Assembly: GCA_029204225.1 (NCBI GenBank)
Contig: CM055102.1
Span: 13,364,885 to 13,428,884, forward strand
Source: Diphasiastrum complanatum
Lineage: Eukaryota; Streptophyta; Lycopodiopsida; Lycopodiales; Lycopodiaceae
Reading direction: 5' to 3'
DNA length: 64,000 nucleotides
Position 1 is the first letter of the stretch. Each line of letters begins with the position of its first letter. The notes under the pieces were generated by a model. It was not told the origin of the DNA. It was given only the letters and a program-made list of their open reading frames with translations, and made no database searches. This document shows, piece after piece, positions 11,463 through 26,614 of the stretch. The position numbers and the translations under genes are program-made.

Positions 11463-13851
11463 TGTGATATAACTGATTCCTAATGATGCTGCAGAAAAAG
11501 CTGGACGTTTCTGTTTTCAAAATTGGTTTTGCCAAAGCTATGGGCAATAAGTGGCTGGAGACTAAACCATTGGTTTCTCGTAAGGTATATCACATTGTTC
11601 ACCACGAGTTACATTGTTTACATATAATGCAAAAAGATATCCAATGCATAGATCCACTGTGTTCCAGAACACAGAGTTCCTATCATGTTGCGGAACGCTG
11701 GTTCCGAAACGTTCCGGAATGTTTTTGTTTGTTTGTTTTTTTTTTTTTGGGTTTTCTTAGGAAATTTTCTTAGATGCCTTAGAAAAGAAAAAAAGCCATA
11801 AAACGGCATCTAAAACACATTTAAGTACCTTTTTGTATTAGATAATATTCTAAGCACTTATCTTATGAACATTCACCAGAAAACTTGAATTGAGACTCCA
11901 TTTGATTCAAACAAGATTCGAACGATTCAAATTGAGTAGTTTCTTCCCAAAAAATAGTTGCTAAGATTTGTTGGAGCATGGATTTTAATGCTTTTTGGGA
12001 GTCAAGATGTAAGAACATGTTACTTTAATTTTACTGACAATACTATATAGATGTGCAGAAGCAAGATAGGTGATATAGTGACTAATATCCTAATCAATTG
12101 TAGGATCAGCTCCAAGAGCTTTAAATTGCCATTCTTTGTGACTATGCTCAAGCATCCATCTCTTCTAGGATAAACTAGTGAATGACGACGTTGCCAACAT
12201 ATTTAGAATTTGTCTAAATTTTATTGATTAATTTTGTTCTTTTACAGAGCATCCCCATAACATTTAAACATGCAGGAAGTTAAGTTTTTTTTTTGGGTTT
12301 TTTCCAGGGTTATGACGTCGGACGCTCGTTCCGGAACCCTATGCCTCTGGAATGTTGTTCCGACGCATCTTAGATCTAATGTAATGTGTATAATGTCTAC
12401 AATGTTTCTAAAAACTTATAAATATTGGTAATGAATACATACATTACAAAGTTTATTGTTGCTTGTAGAAAGCTAAAGTCTGAAATCATATTAAGTGTTC
12501 ATAGAATCACCATTGCATGTGACAAAGATGAATGGACACAATTAAAACTTCCCACACAAGATAGTAGATTCCATGTTCCAACTTCCACCTAACATTGTGG
12601 TTTATGATTTATCCATCATCCATCATCAAACATCCATGATGCAGTACACTAGGTAAATATTTGAATGCTAATCAAAACATTGAAAGGCCAAATTAAAGAA
12701 CTGTTAATGATTACACATATCAAAGAATTGTTTAGAATCAAAGAATCGAGTATCTATTTCTTTTAATTTTGTTTGTTTACATTTTTTTGGGTCCGATTCT
12801 TCTTGATTCGAATTTCGAATAGGCCTTGAATGATTCATTGCTGAAGCACGATTTCTTTGCCAATGAATTGTGATTCATGGAAACATTAAAATTGAGGAAG
12901 ACTTTATGTAATTGCTTTAAAATCATTTTCTTCTACAATTTTCCTTTTGAACCGCATTTTTTTCTTCGGTACTAATGGAATGAATTTTGCAAAATCATTT
13001 TGTAATGTGTTCACAACATTTCGGGTACATATCCCTTTTTGAATCTATCCTACATTATGTTTGGATTGGCATTGGATATAAACAATTTAAGCTTGTTGTG
13101 TCATGTGATGTAGGTGTCAAATGTTGAAGATCAAGTCCAACAACAACTTGTTCATATTAGAAATGGCCAGGTGATGTTTGTGTTACCATGAAAAAGTAGC
13201 TATTGTGGGATTTGTGATGCCCTTTAAAATGCATCACTGGAGAAGTTTGCTTAAAAAATGTTGTTGAAAAGAAAAGGATGATACATGTTGTAACATCAAA
13301 TTGCTTCAGGATTTCACAAAAGGAATCCATCCTTTATGCTTTGCTATTTGCTTTCCATCTTCTTGACATGTGCATGATGCACTAACAAATTTCCCAGGAT
13401 TTGGCAGCAGCAGATATTGATGCTTTGAAAAAAAGAAAGCTCATAATACCTCTGTAAGTAAAGTTGCTCCTAAGATTGAAATTATTGCAACGTAGAACTT
13501 AAGCTTGTATTTATCAAAGCTACTTCATTTTTCAAAAGCTTTAGCTTTGTGGTAGTTTACAAAGTTTTTAGCTCTAGCATGCAAGAACATTGAAGCCGCT
13601 CAAGTGAGTTGTCTCACAATTTGCTGTAGGATTGTGATGTTTGAAGTAGTTAGGGTCACATTAATGAATATTACTAATGACCCTAATGGGGATTATGGAA
13701 ACAGAATCTGGAAGGGGTACTCAATAAGAAAAGGGACAAGCTATGCCCCAAAGAGAACTAAGGCTGCAACTGATCTTACTCGAGAAGTTTTGCAAAGGTA
13801 GCTAATTTTGAAACTTGTTCATGTCATACAAAATCATTTTTAGTTTCAAAA

Positions 13852-13893
<42 letters not shown>

Positions 13894-13896
13894 ACT

Positions 13897-13956
<60 letters not shown>

Positions 13957-16900
13957 CATGCATTGATTGAGTTTTTTGCAACCACACATTTCAACCAAGT
14001 TTTGCTTGCTCTTTGATTATTTATTTTGACATACGGTTCCAGATTAAAAATTCTAGTAGCATTGAATTGGAGTTTTGCACCTAGAGCAATTTTCTATCAA
14101 CAAGGTACATAAATACATGTGTATTGTTACACATTCAAATTTCACGTATGGGTGGAGCTATAGAATACTTCAATTTGAAAAAATATTTTACCTCATAACA
14201 TTTAAAAAAAAAGAGAAAAGGATTTTGTTTTTGCAATCCAGGTTGCTGATTGCTGACGTTTCGAAACGATCATTTGGGAATGTTGATCCATTGCAATTAT
14301 GATTTCAAGTGTTATTTCTCATTTCAGTTTCTATGTGATGTTTTTCCCTTTAAGCAATAATTTGGGGCCTCATTGATTGTTTAAGGAACAAATAAAGCAT
14401 ATTTACTAGGTATTGGGCCATTTTTGAAAGGAACCCTAGAAGTGAGTGCCCAACCCTCAGCCTCGACCCCTTTCCAAAGGTGAGCTGTTTTTGATAGAGG
14501 TGGTGATCTTCTTCATAGGAGAACAGACAATATTCATTGTAGGAGGGCCTACAAGGCAATGCATCTTGGATTATTGTTGGTATCTTAGTTGAGGATTCTT
14601 AAGGCAACACATTGTTTTGTTTTGATAATATTATTTTCTATGCGTATATGCGTAGCGTTCTAAGAGTGTTTCAGAATGGTTTTGGGATCTAGCAGCGTTC
14701 CAAATCAGAACGTTGCAAACTTTTTTTTTTTGGTTTTATTTTTAAAACTATGTGTTGGGGTGGGAAAAAAGAACATGTAGGGATGTAATAAAATCTCCAA
14801 ACACATTGCAAAGCATAGTAACTACTAACTTGTAAGTACTAGTAACAACTAACTGAACAAAGCATATTACATTGAAGTCCATTCACTAACTAAACAAAGC
14901 ATTTAGGCTTCAACATGCTGCATACCAACATTGAAACTTGAAAGCAATCACATAGTACAGACTACAGTGCTAAGTGTATATGATACAAGTACATGGAAAT
15001 TGATCCACATTCCACACATGCCCCTCATAGACTCATGCAACACAAAATAAAACAATGAATCTTTATGACTCGGAGGCATCATGATTAGATGGGGATTCCT
15101 CCTCATCACTATCATTGGTAGACGAGTAGGAAGACAAGGAATCCCGTCCACAAGCTCAACGTTTGTCCATATGGCTCCAATAGCCCACATACGGTTGCGT
15201 GTATGGGCTTGTGGAAGAAATTCCACCTGTCAAGCCACTTCTCTTGGATAGCTAACATCCTACAAAAACCAAAAAAGTTATCACTGCATTGTAGCAAACA
15301 TAACTCAACAATGCTTAAAGCTTTTATAAAACAAATACACCAAAAAGATTACAAAAAAGGTATACCTATGGTCATAAAAAAGCAGTCACAGAAGGGTCTG
15401 CCCAATCTTGTTTATAAACTCGTAAATGAGGCCGAGTGTAGAACCCTCTCAATCCACCAACCTCAGCACATGGTACACTGGCTGTAGGACCTCAACTAGC
15501 TACTCGGCCTGTCACCATAAATCATCTCCAATAACAATCCTCTGGAACCTAAGTCTAGTCGGCTCACTGCTACGATGCCACTGTGTGAACTCAGGGCTGG
15601 CTGATGCAAGTCGACCCTGAAGCAACCACTTCAACATGACGAAGTGGTAGGCAACGCATGTGGGTGCTAGCTTCTTGGATGTGATGGTGAAAACCCAAGG
15701 GAGGCCTCCTATGTCATGCATCAAAAGATCAATGCAGTGTGTTGCACACGAGGTCCATACAATAGTAGGATAGTCCCTCTCCAAAAGCTCACCCATAGCC
15801 ACATAAATACTGGCATTGTCTATGACAACTTGCACCACATATTGTGCCCCCACCTCAATGACTGCTCCATGTATACGCTCATAGATAAACTCTCCCGACT
15901 GAAGTCCGTGATGGTCCTCCTCCTGATGGACTAGGCCATGATCGCCTTGCTGCTATGGCTGCTGATGGAGGCCGTGATCGACCTATTGCTGATGAACTAG
16001 GCCGTGATGGCCCTGTGCTGCTACTGCTAGCCTGTTATCTTGTGCCAATAGAACCTAATTGCCCACCAATCTGTACTCTTGCTGCTACTCCATATGTGCT
16101 CAGTAGGTGCTCTCGCTCAGGTGCAAGAACTGCCACACATGGGGCAATGTGCATGGTCATTTGGCCTGGTCAAACCAAGCAAGTGCGCTCTGATCCTCGT
16201 TGCCATGTTGCAAAAGGTGGCACCGCAAAACAAGTAACGCCATCTGTGCGCACCTGAACTTGTAAAAACTACGACGTCTCCTTCCAAGAGATCTGCTTCG
16301 ACCGACACGCCTCGTCCCGCCACATGCATGGCTATAGAAACCCTTGAGACGCTATAAGAAAGGTCAAAAACTCAATGCAAAGTGAATAAGTGGAAAAAGG
16401 GAGCTAAAACAAGCTTACAGCTGCCTAAGACCTAAACCGTAATGCCAATGGAGGCCTAAGACCTGCCCTGAATCACGAAACCCCAACCCCTACACCTAGG
16501 AAAAACACAATGCAAAATGCCTTATACACACCAACCACATGAATGCTCATAGTGACCACCTATGCATAAAAAAGCTTGGGAACATGCAATCAAAACAAAC
16601 TTCAAAAAGTTGCTTTGCTTGCAATTCCCCACATAATCGCTGTTGCCCTCTTTTCTGTGATACATGCACCTTGCACTCATCATGCCCTTCACATAGAGTG
16701 CTCACACTACCCATTTGGCAACCTGTTCCTCTCTCCACAATGTTAATGCTCTCCAACATAATGAGCTGGAAATGGGACATTGCGGCTGTAATAAAAAAAA
16801 TTATAGGTTTTCTTTGGAACAGCGTTCCGGAGTTCCGGAATGCAGCGTTTCAGAACGCTGGGGTCTGGAATACTGTTCCGAAGCAACATAGGTCCTATAT

Positions 16901-17585
16901 GAGTGTGTTCATAACTTTTTCAAAGATAATTTTGAAGCTTGAATCCTAGATCAAATAGCAATATTAGACAAGTTTCCAACGTACAATGGTTTTTTGAAAA
17001 AAGAGCTTCTGCTCCTTTGTCAGGAATGCACATGTTCCGGAATGTGCGTTCAAAATGCAGATACAATGGAATGTGTTCTGAAACATGATTTGGAATTTTT
17101 GCCCAGAGTGCTGTTTTTTTTTCTTTTTTGCAATGTGGGAATGGACAATATGATGGTGATTTTTTGTAAATTTTCTAAGCACTACAGGACTCTATTTTTG
17201 CTAGTTACTGTAGGCAATACTAAGTCCATAGTTGACAAAAAATCAAGAGCAATACAGTGACAAAGCTCTGTAAGCAGCATAAGAAGGCAAGGATTAGTGT
17301 TGTGAAATCCTTGACGGTTTTTTTCAAAGGCATATTAACCTTTAATGAGTAATAGTTCTTGGAAAACTGAGAAGTTAAAATATTTTATTGCTGGAAAGCC
17401 AGTGAATTTGCCGGCAAGCTTGTGAAATTGCCAAAAAATTGATTCTATGTCCAAATTCATGGAATGTAGAACCCTAGTTTCATTGTTTGGGACAGTTAGC
17501 AAAGTATAGGAATGGTACTGACACTTTTCTTGTTTTCTACTATTTTGATTGGTTCTTGAATGTTTGCAAATTTTTTCATGATATC

Positions 17586-17636
<51 letters not shown>

Positions 17637-20600
17637 CAATATCTTTCATACATGCAGCCCATGTTTCAAAACATGTTCCGGAATGCGATTTGAGAATTTG
17701 GGAATAGTCTTCTGTTTAGTGTATCTTCATTAGCAAAGCTAGTTAGCTTTTGATATGTTTCCTTAGGTGTAGAAATTGGCTAACAGTCAAACATATAGAA
17801 TTTTTTGTTCTCAATAATCAGAGACCTCATAGTTTTCAGAAGAGAAAAAGCCTAAGCTCTGTTTCAAAACACCTAGAGGTTATTTTCTCCCTAAACCCTA
17901 AAACCCCTCTTCTAAGCTCTTTGCTAATATGGTATACCTATTCACTCATCTTAATACTTAATAATTACCGCCCTCCCTAAGTTCCAAGATCCGAAGTTTC
18001 TATATTCTTCCTCAATACTCATTCACAAATTACAAATTACAATGAACATTCAAGATTTAAGAAAGGTGAAACTAGTCCTCCCTAAATCATAATTATTATT
18101 CCTTCTCCCCATAATTGTTATTTAAATACTACTTTATTCCTTCTAAGTTCTAACTTCCCAGCAATGCTCAATGCCCATTATCCTAATCTCTAAACATGCC
18201 TCTCTAATGTCCATAAATGATAATACATATGGATTATGTAAAATGCTTCTCTCCTCTCCTCCCCCTGTTTGAGCTATTCCAAAAGAAGTATACAATTCCC
18301 GCTAATCTAAGGAAGGCTCCTTCTAACTCTTTCTATCATTTTCTAACAGAAAACGGAATCAGTAGATTTGCAAACCATTGGCATCAGAACACCATTCAAA
18401 ACTGATTTAGGTATTAAACTCAAAAAAAAAAGATTGGCCATTACTCTATCTCTATCATTAATGATTGGTTTTCTCCAGTTGCTGTTTTTACAATTTGTAG
18501 TATTGTCTCTCGTATTTCTTATATTCCACAGGCAGGCTTTGGAGTAATTTCTTTTCATATGTAATATGTATTGTGAAACAAAAATAGGCTTACATCTAGT
18601 AGGCAACCTATTCGGTAATTATGAATGCCAACCTCGAACAGTCCTTATATAGAAAGATATATTGGGGAGACACAGTTAGATACAGATGCTAAATTGGAAG
18701 TACCATCCTCCAGTGGAGGTGTGAGAATTATTGGAGGATAGAAGCCACTTTGGACCTTTTTCAGTTTATTGCAAGGAAACCTGAGACTGGGTGGTTTTTA
18801 TTATTGGTAAGGCATTTATGCTTTCTATTAATCCAAGTTTGAAAGCTTCTCATTGTTCCAAAGAGCAATCTTAGATTTGTATATGTTATGCCTCTAAAAT
18901 TTCCAATTTCCATAGTTATAATATGTTATGAATAATCCGTGTGACATCTTACAAGTATTGAATAGACCATTTATTATGAATTTTGATGTCTCAGTAAATG
19001 TTGCAATTCAGTGAAACTTCACCAAAATGGGATGATGGACATTTCCCTATCTCTCGCTGGTTGTTTCTTGTTACCCAATGAAAAATGTTTCTTATGTGAA
19101 TAAGCATTTACGTGGTGAAGAGTGACAGTGGATAGATGGTGAAGAGTGACAGTGGAGCTATAGGGTAGGCCAGAAAGGTGGGGCTTATAGTTGTAACAAA
19201 TTGGTTGCCAATACATGTGGGACTTGTCTCGTTTGCAGGCGTTTGGCACTACACATTATCACACTGCATTTAGAGATGCAACTGACAGCATTCATTATAA
19301 TCATGCCATTCTTCAACAAGCGTGCAGTCGAAGTTTCTTTCCTAGATTGATGTAAAGGAAGGAGAGAATTCATGAATGCATTGCTTTTCAAACTGAGTTT
19401 AGGGGGTGTTTTCAGTAGGATGGAGGTATCCAAGCAGTGAATGGAGCGATATTTAAAAGGATATTGAAATTTTGCTGAAAGCTATATACTGGCGTGAGTG
19501 TCTGGAGCAAATGGTGAGAAATGGGAAGAAGATCAAGGAGTGAGTGGAGTAGTCTGATGATGTCTAAGTTGTTGAAAACACTCAAGTCAACTTAGCATAT
19601 TTGATGCTGACATTTATTTTAGTATATTGTTAACCATGACTAGTTTCGCTCTAGGTGGAAATCAATTTCAGCAAGTTCATGTGCTGTCCTCGAAGAATTT
19701 AATTAGCTGAATATGGCGTGGTATCGCAGGGGTACATGGAAGGATCTGGTATTTAAGGATTACAACTACAATGCATTGGGACAGCCAACTGAAGGTGGCC
19801 ATCTTCACCCTTTGCTCAAGGCAATACCCTTATACCCTGTACTTTTTACGTCTGTTGTCTTTATCTTCAACATTTTATGTACTGCTGTTAAGCACATATT
19901 TTCTTTAATGCAACAATCTGTTTGGTTACTATCCTATTGTCCAAGGGTGATATAGTCATCTTTTTATAAGTGGTTTTGGCATTATCTTGAAAATAAGAAG
20001 TATGAAGTTTAGAGCATTACCTTATGGCATCACTGACTTAATCAAATTTGTGAATTTGGATATATTCCGATCTCACAAATAGATATTTTTCTGTCAGTTT
20101 AGAGGACATGAAAATTCTTAATGAATTTTTGTCCAAGTAGTGGCCAGCTATATGTTCTTATTGGCACATCTTGGGAGGGTGCGCATTCCCCTGCAGCTAA
20201 TGTAATTTCTTACTTATCAAAACTAACACATATTACTCGATGCCATGATGGTAAGGTTCTTGTTTTTTAAGCGTCACCTTATCACTGACTTCTCAACTGA
20301 ATATATTCCAATCTCAAAGATACATATATATGAAGTTTAGAGTATCAAAAAGATAAGCAAGTTCATCACACGAGAAGTTTGTAATGTGTTTCGTTAGAGT
20401 TTCTTTTCATACATAGCATATAAATCCAGCACGTAAGTTTACTGGTATGAAGCAGTACAGGCTTGTTGTTTACTCATGCAGTCTATCTACTAGCTAGTTA
20501 GTTTTTTATTAGAATTTTGTTGCTTTCTACTACTGCCTCAGATTTTCAGATTATGAAATGTGATCTTTTGGTAACTTGAAAGGTACGCGCTCAATTCAGG

Positions 20601-23600
20601 GAGATCTTTTTGGAGATGGGGTAAGTTTTCTCCTGATTGGAGCTGGTACTTAACATAATAAATTGCAGCTATTGTAGATTATAGTTGTGGAGAATCTCCA
20701 TTTTCATAAATTCAGTTCTTAGGTTTCAAAGCTGTTGGCTGGTGGATGACCGGCACTTGTTTCAATGTCCAATAACAGTTCATTGTGATGTTTTGTGTGT
20801 TGTCCTTGTACAGATTTGAAGAAATGCCTACCAACAACTTCATTGAAAGCAGGTATATTTCGTATATCTGCTTCTATATTATTCATTTTGCCGTCTTGAT
20901 TATATATATCATTCAAATGCTGAGCATTCTCGTTTTTGCCACTTTCAAGCTTTAGAATCACTGAAGTAGCTGATTTCATCTAGATAGATTAACATAGTAT
21001 AACAAGAATATGGAAATATTTTCACTATGGAAATTGTTAATGTTGAAGTCAATGTGCTTTCATATGGTCACAGTTTTTGGAATTTTGATGCTCTTTTTCA
21101 ACCTCAACAACATCCAGCTCGTGACTCTCATGACACTTTCTTCTTGCAAGGTGTACTTTTTGTTCTGCTCATAGTCTGCTACTTTAAATCAGTACTAGAT
21201 AGAAGCAATACATCAAGTCAACTATTTGCTGATTGCTATATGTTGGTTCCTAAGGCTTGTTAATAGGTTTTTTGATCTGGTTTTTGTAGTGCCTGAAAAA
21301 GCTCAGTTTTTGCCTGAGGATTATTTGCAACGTGTAAAAGAAATTCATGAGCATGGTGGTTACGGGTCTATAGGGTATGTCAAAGTCTATCAAACCTTTG
21401 TTTCTATGCTCTTGTTATTAGTTCTAGTTTAAGCATGTGGCAAGTACATCAAATGCTGTTTGGCACATCATAGCCTATATCTGTATCTATGTTGCACTTT
21501 CCGATCGTGATCCGGGAAATCCCATAGGGTTTCCCGGATCGCAATTTTTTTTTAGTTTTTTTTTTAAAGCTGCCAATATGGGTATCATGTGAAAGGATTT
21601 CAAAAGAACAGTTTTGTTGCTTGGTTTCAGATGGTTAACCCCCAATATCTGCTATTCACTACAATCGGATACTGAAGCAAATGAATATTAGATACTGAAG
21701 CAAATCGTTATTCCAGATATGGATTTGCAGATATATTCATTGGCTATTCAATTCAATTGTATCTATTCTGCTATTCATTTGGATTGCTCCCTGCCCGATA
21801 AGAAAAAAATTTGCAAATTTTTTTGCAATCCAGGACAGCGTTTCTGGTCCCGGCTCACTGGCGATCGGGATTGCACGATTGGGATCGTTTTTGCAGCGGA
21901 TCGCAATCTGCTGCAACTCAGGGCTATATATATCTACATATATGGTCCAGACTGTGTCCTTGGAGCACCTTTTTATTTGATTTTATTTACCCTACAACTC
22001 AGTAAAAACCATTTAAAAAAAATCCAATAAAAACGAATTAAAAACCATAAAGACCAGATGAAAGACCTTCAAAAGCCCAAAATATGAAAAAAACAGCAAG
22101 AAACCATTTCTTTTCAACAATTTAGGAACCCTTATTGGGTTTCCCAGATTGTTTTTCGGAATGCGTTTTGGAGTGACTTATGAAACTATGAGACTTATGT
22201 AACTATGATATTTATATATATGACATGTTGCACTAACTTCCATGAAGGCACACTACCCTTCCTTCAAGGATGTGTCTTTAGAGGTTTGAAATCGCAAGAT
22301 AGGATGCCTGATATGTGCTAGTACTCAATTTTTGGGGCGCAGTTATGGATACAACTGGAAAAGGGAAGATGCTGAGAAGAATGTGTTGAGGACTCATACA
22401 ACTGCAGTTTCATCGCGGATGCTGTACAAGTTAGCCCAGGTAGCAATCATTAACGTTACTTTTAAGTTTGTGGACTATGCTGCAATACAGGGTACTTATA
22501 TAAAGTGTGTATGTGAGAAGCAAGATTACACTTCCTTGTGTACACTCTAGTGTTATAAATGACAAATGCAATGAAACTGTGGATTGTATGTTGCCACACA
22601 GGGTACGTATATAAAATGTGTATGTTAAGAAGCAAGATCACACTTGCTTATGTACACTGTAGTGTTGTAAATGACAAATATAATGAGGCTTAAGCTGCAA
22701 TACCAGCAGAATTAGCACAAAGAGGTAAGCATCAACTTCTTGCGCTGTAGCGATGAAAGTTGAGGCCAAAGAAGGAAGCATTTATTTGTGTAAAATTGGT
22801 TAAATTTGGTGATGGAAGATGCAAGTCTTGTATTGAATTGTGAATCTATGAAATATTGGTATTACAGGCAGTAGGCAGCCAGATTCATTGGTGAAGCCAT
22901 TGCTGGGGCATAAAATGCTTGGTGTCCACCTGAATCTCCCGACTGCCAAACATGAAAATGAACTGTTTACAGCCTGAATTCTTTGTTGTCATCAGTGTTC
23001 GCATCTCATTTATGAGTTGCTTGCAGCTACACGAGTTCCATGTCACCTTCCACCTTCTGCTATTGCTGACACTAGAATCGATTCTAGCTACGCAAAGAGT
23101 CCATACCCAATCTTGGGCTGATTGCGTATCAGAATCTGCTCTCGCTACACATCTTTGTAAAAATTCACTTTTTAGTCTTAAGAAATTGAGGGTGTCCAAG
23201 ATGGACATGTTATGGACAATGACATTGTAATGAAAGCATCGTATATGTTTTAGGTAATGTGGTTGTACCCCTCATTGCTCATCTCTTTAGCGAAGTGGCT
23301 ATACATGATTTCTCTGACTAATAGATGTTATGCCATAAGTCAAACACTCTATGATCCAAACAACTATGAAACTGCTATGATCTGTTATCTTCATGAAGCT
23401 TTGTGGTGATTGATAGTCTAGATAGCTTGATATATTGATTCTTTGCTTGATGTTGATAATGTGGTGCCCAAACATTTTATTGGAGAACGTGCATAGATAA
23501 AACATAAATGATTGGATGGAAAGCTTATTCTGCAATGGAAGCATCATGTCGGTGAATCATTCAATGAAGATGGCACAAGAATAAGTTATATGGGGACCTC

Positions 23601-25040
23601 ATCACCTCATGCTTAGTTATGGATGTGAGATTTGGGGAGGAATCATTCCTAGGGCTAAGTGGGCTGAAATTGAGGGAGTGCAGTATTGGTTTCTTACTCC
23701 TATCCTTGTGACTGAAACCAACCTGCTTTCACTAGAAGCCATAGCAATGATGAGAACAATTTATGTTGAAATATAATGACTATTTTACCCCTTTTTGCTA
23801 GACAAACTCATTATATGTAAGTTGTATACATGTGATGGGGTTAATTATGTGAAAATATGCTAGTGGCCTAGAACTCGAGCTATTGGTGGACACATCACCA
23901 TAATATGCATTTACTTTCTGGAGCTTAGCTCCATCATAAAGGAGCCTCAATGTCCTAGTTTGTATTTCTTATACACGTTTTGGAGCCCAGCACTTGAGTC
24001 ATGAAGCTTAAGCAAGATTAGTATGAGTTTTGTGTTCTTCGTCAGTCTAGTAACCTCTCTTAGCTTTTATGGTTTTAATGTTCCATAGGGTTGCGATAGT
24101 CCATAGCTAGGTCTATTATTGCAGAGATGCCAACAGCCCCAAAGACTAAACCATGGTCGTGGTTAAATTTTAGAAGATGGTTTGCACATAAAAGTATTCA
24201 ACAAAATGAGTGGCCCTAAACATCTCAAAAAGTGAAAGGTTTTTTGCAAAGGAAGTTACAGGAAGGATATATGAAGAAGACCCTTTAAAAAGGAAAGTTT
24301 GACAAACATAAAATAAATCCATATGTTGAGTATTTAGTGCAATGACACATTGATGTGGGATATTTCAATGAAATTAAAACACTACGTTTCTTGTATGCAC
24401 ACAAACTATCATGAGCTACGATCTATGATGGGAAGATGGAACCGACCTAAGTTGAAATGGGAAGGGCATCCCTCATATGCAACAAAGGAACTCCTCATTC
24501 GACTAGGGATTGAAAGACTTGTGGGCACAAAATTGATGACCTATACACAAGTTCCTCAACATAATATACTCAGGCACTTTGGGAAGATATATCCTCAAGG
24601 CTCCCTTTATTTATTGAAGTATTTAAGAAATAACTGGTTACGTAGGACTTGCTTGCATTTAGATGGACACATTTGTGCTTTATAATTACAAAGGCATTCT
24701 TATGTTCTATAGCGTACCTTATTTTGGTCCCCATAGACCTCTTTTGGTCTCGGTGGATATTTATAGAATGCGTCATTCTATTCTATACTATCCTCATCTC
24801 AGCACCTTCATAGTCAAGGTTTCCGATTATCATGGTTTTCTCAGACTTCCTGTTTACTCGACACACTTGGCATTTCTTATCACGTATGTTGTTTCTTATC
24901 ATTGGTATTTGTACTTACATTTATATTATATGCATGTTTCTTTTACAGATTTGGAGACATTTCATATGCTCCCACTTGCTCCACACACTCGATATGTACT
25001 TATTCATCTTGTATGCCTTTTGGCATGGAAAAGACATTAA

Positions 25041-25092
<52 letters not shown>

Positions 25093-26573
25093 GGGTCGCA
25101 GCTCTCTCTCGCGCTTCATTGCAGCTGATCCAGCCAGAGATGCCCTGCTGATCGCGATGCCCTACTGATCGCAGGTGTGCCCTCCCCCATCACTATGGTG
25201 ATCTGCTACTGCTTGCGAATCTACACCTGAACAGAACTACACCTAAACGGAAATCTGCAGGTCTGACCATCGATAATCTATGCTATGCTCATGGGCTTAC
25301 ACCTAAGCGGAAATCAGAAATCTCGTACACCATCTGCCCGAATTGCCAGCGTGAACCATGGCCAAAAATCGGAAGGGAGGAACATCTGCCCCTGCTCCTC
25401 AATCCTTTGACTCCACCGCCTCAGCCTCAATGGCTTCTGCACCTCCAACTTCGCCTCAGCCATCTTTAGCTTCTAGCATTGCTTCAGCATCCACCTCACC
25501 TTCACCTTCTATTCCAGTTGCAATCCCTATCTCTCCATCAGATCCTATTCTTGTTAATAGTGAATCCATTATAGCCGACCCTTTGACCCCGAATACCCCA
25601 GATGATGACTCACTTCTGCCTCCAGCCTTTATGATCTCCGTCATTCTTATGATCAGTTACGTTCCTATGAATATCTCAACGACCATCGAAAACTTCTTTC
25701 TCTTGAAGCTATGTTCCAAGCTGTTCAATCTCATCTTCAAAAACTAGATTCGTCTATCGACGATCTCAAGAAAGAAGTTGCAGCTATCAAAATCGAAGCT
25801 TCCTCTCATTCGACTACTTCAGCAAAGATCCAACAACTTGAAAGTCAAGTGCAACAACATCATACCGTTGTCCGTTCCTGGGCAAATGTGCTTAAAGGTC
25901 CTAATAGTGTTGTTCTACCACCTCCACCATCATTTATCTTGGCTACGTTCACCGAGAGCCGTTTGCGAGAGCGAAAGGCTCTCAATGTCCGAGTCAGAGG
26001 TATTACGAACTCCCATGATGCTGTTGGTGAAGCTAAAAAGTTTCTTGAAGAGAGTCTTCAACACCACCACAAAGATATGGATACTGCATGGCGGCCTAAG
26101 AAAGATCCAGGTACTCTTGTCATACGTTTTTCATCTACAACTGGTCGTCATGAAGTGTTAGGGAAGAGATCCACATTGCGGGGCACCACGATATACCTGG
26201 ATGAAGACCTTACGTTCATTCAGGTTCAAGAACAGAAAAAAGCAAAACAGGAGGCTCTAACGAATGGAAAGAGATTGATCTACAAAGATGGTATCATTCG
26301 CTTTGTAGATATTAAACCTGTTGCTATTAATGAGATATCTGAGATTGTTCAGAGTTAGTGAGAGAGTTAGAGCACTGAAGAGATGCCAGTTGAATCTGTA
26401 AATGGTCTTTGTACCATATAATCCTGGATATTATCCTCTTCTTAGTTAGTTTGGTTTTTAGTTATGTTGTTTGACGGCATTGCTCCGTCTTGGTTCGACT
26501 TTATCTGATGTACTCGTTCGTCTTATACGCCTTTTGGCATGGAAAAGACGTTAATAAAGCTTCTTCTTCTTCT

Positions 26574-26614
<41 letters not shown>

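Noticed and set aside
19821-19955. Read-through of exon 7 into the following ORF (19713-19955)
   Set aside because: The residues after HPLLK in that frame do not match the family, while the exon at 20583 does and keeps phase.
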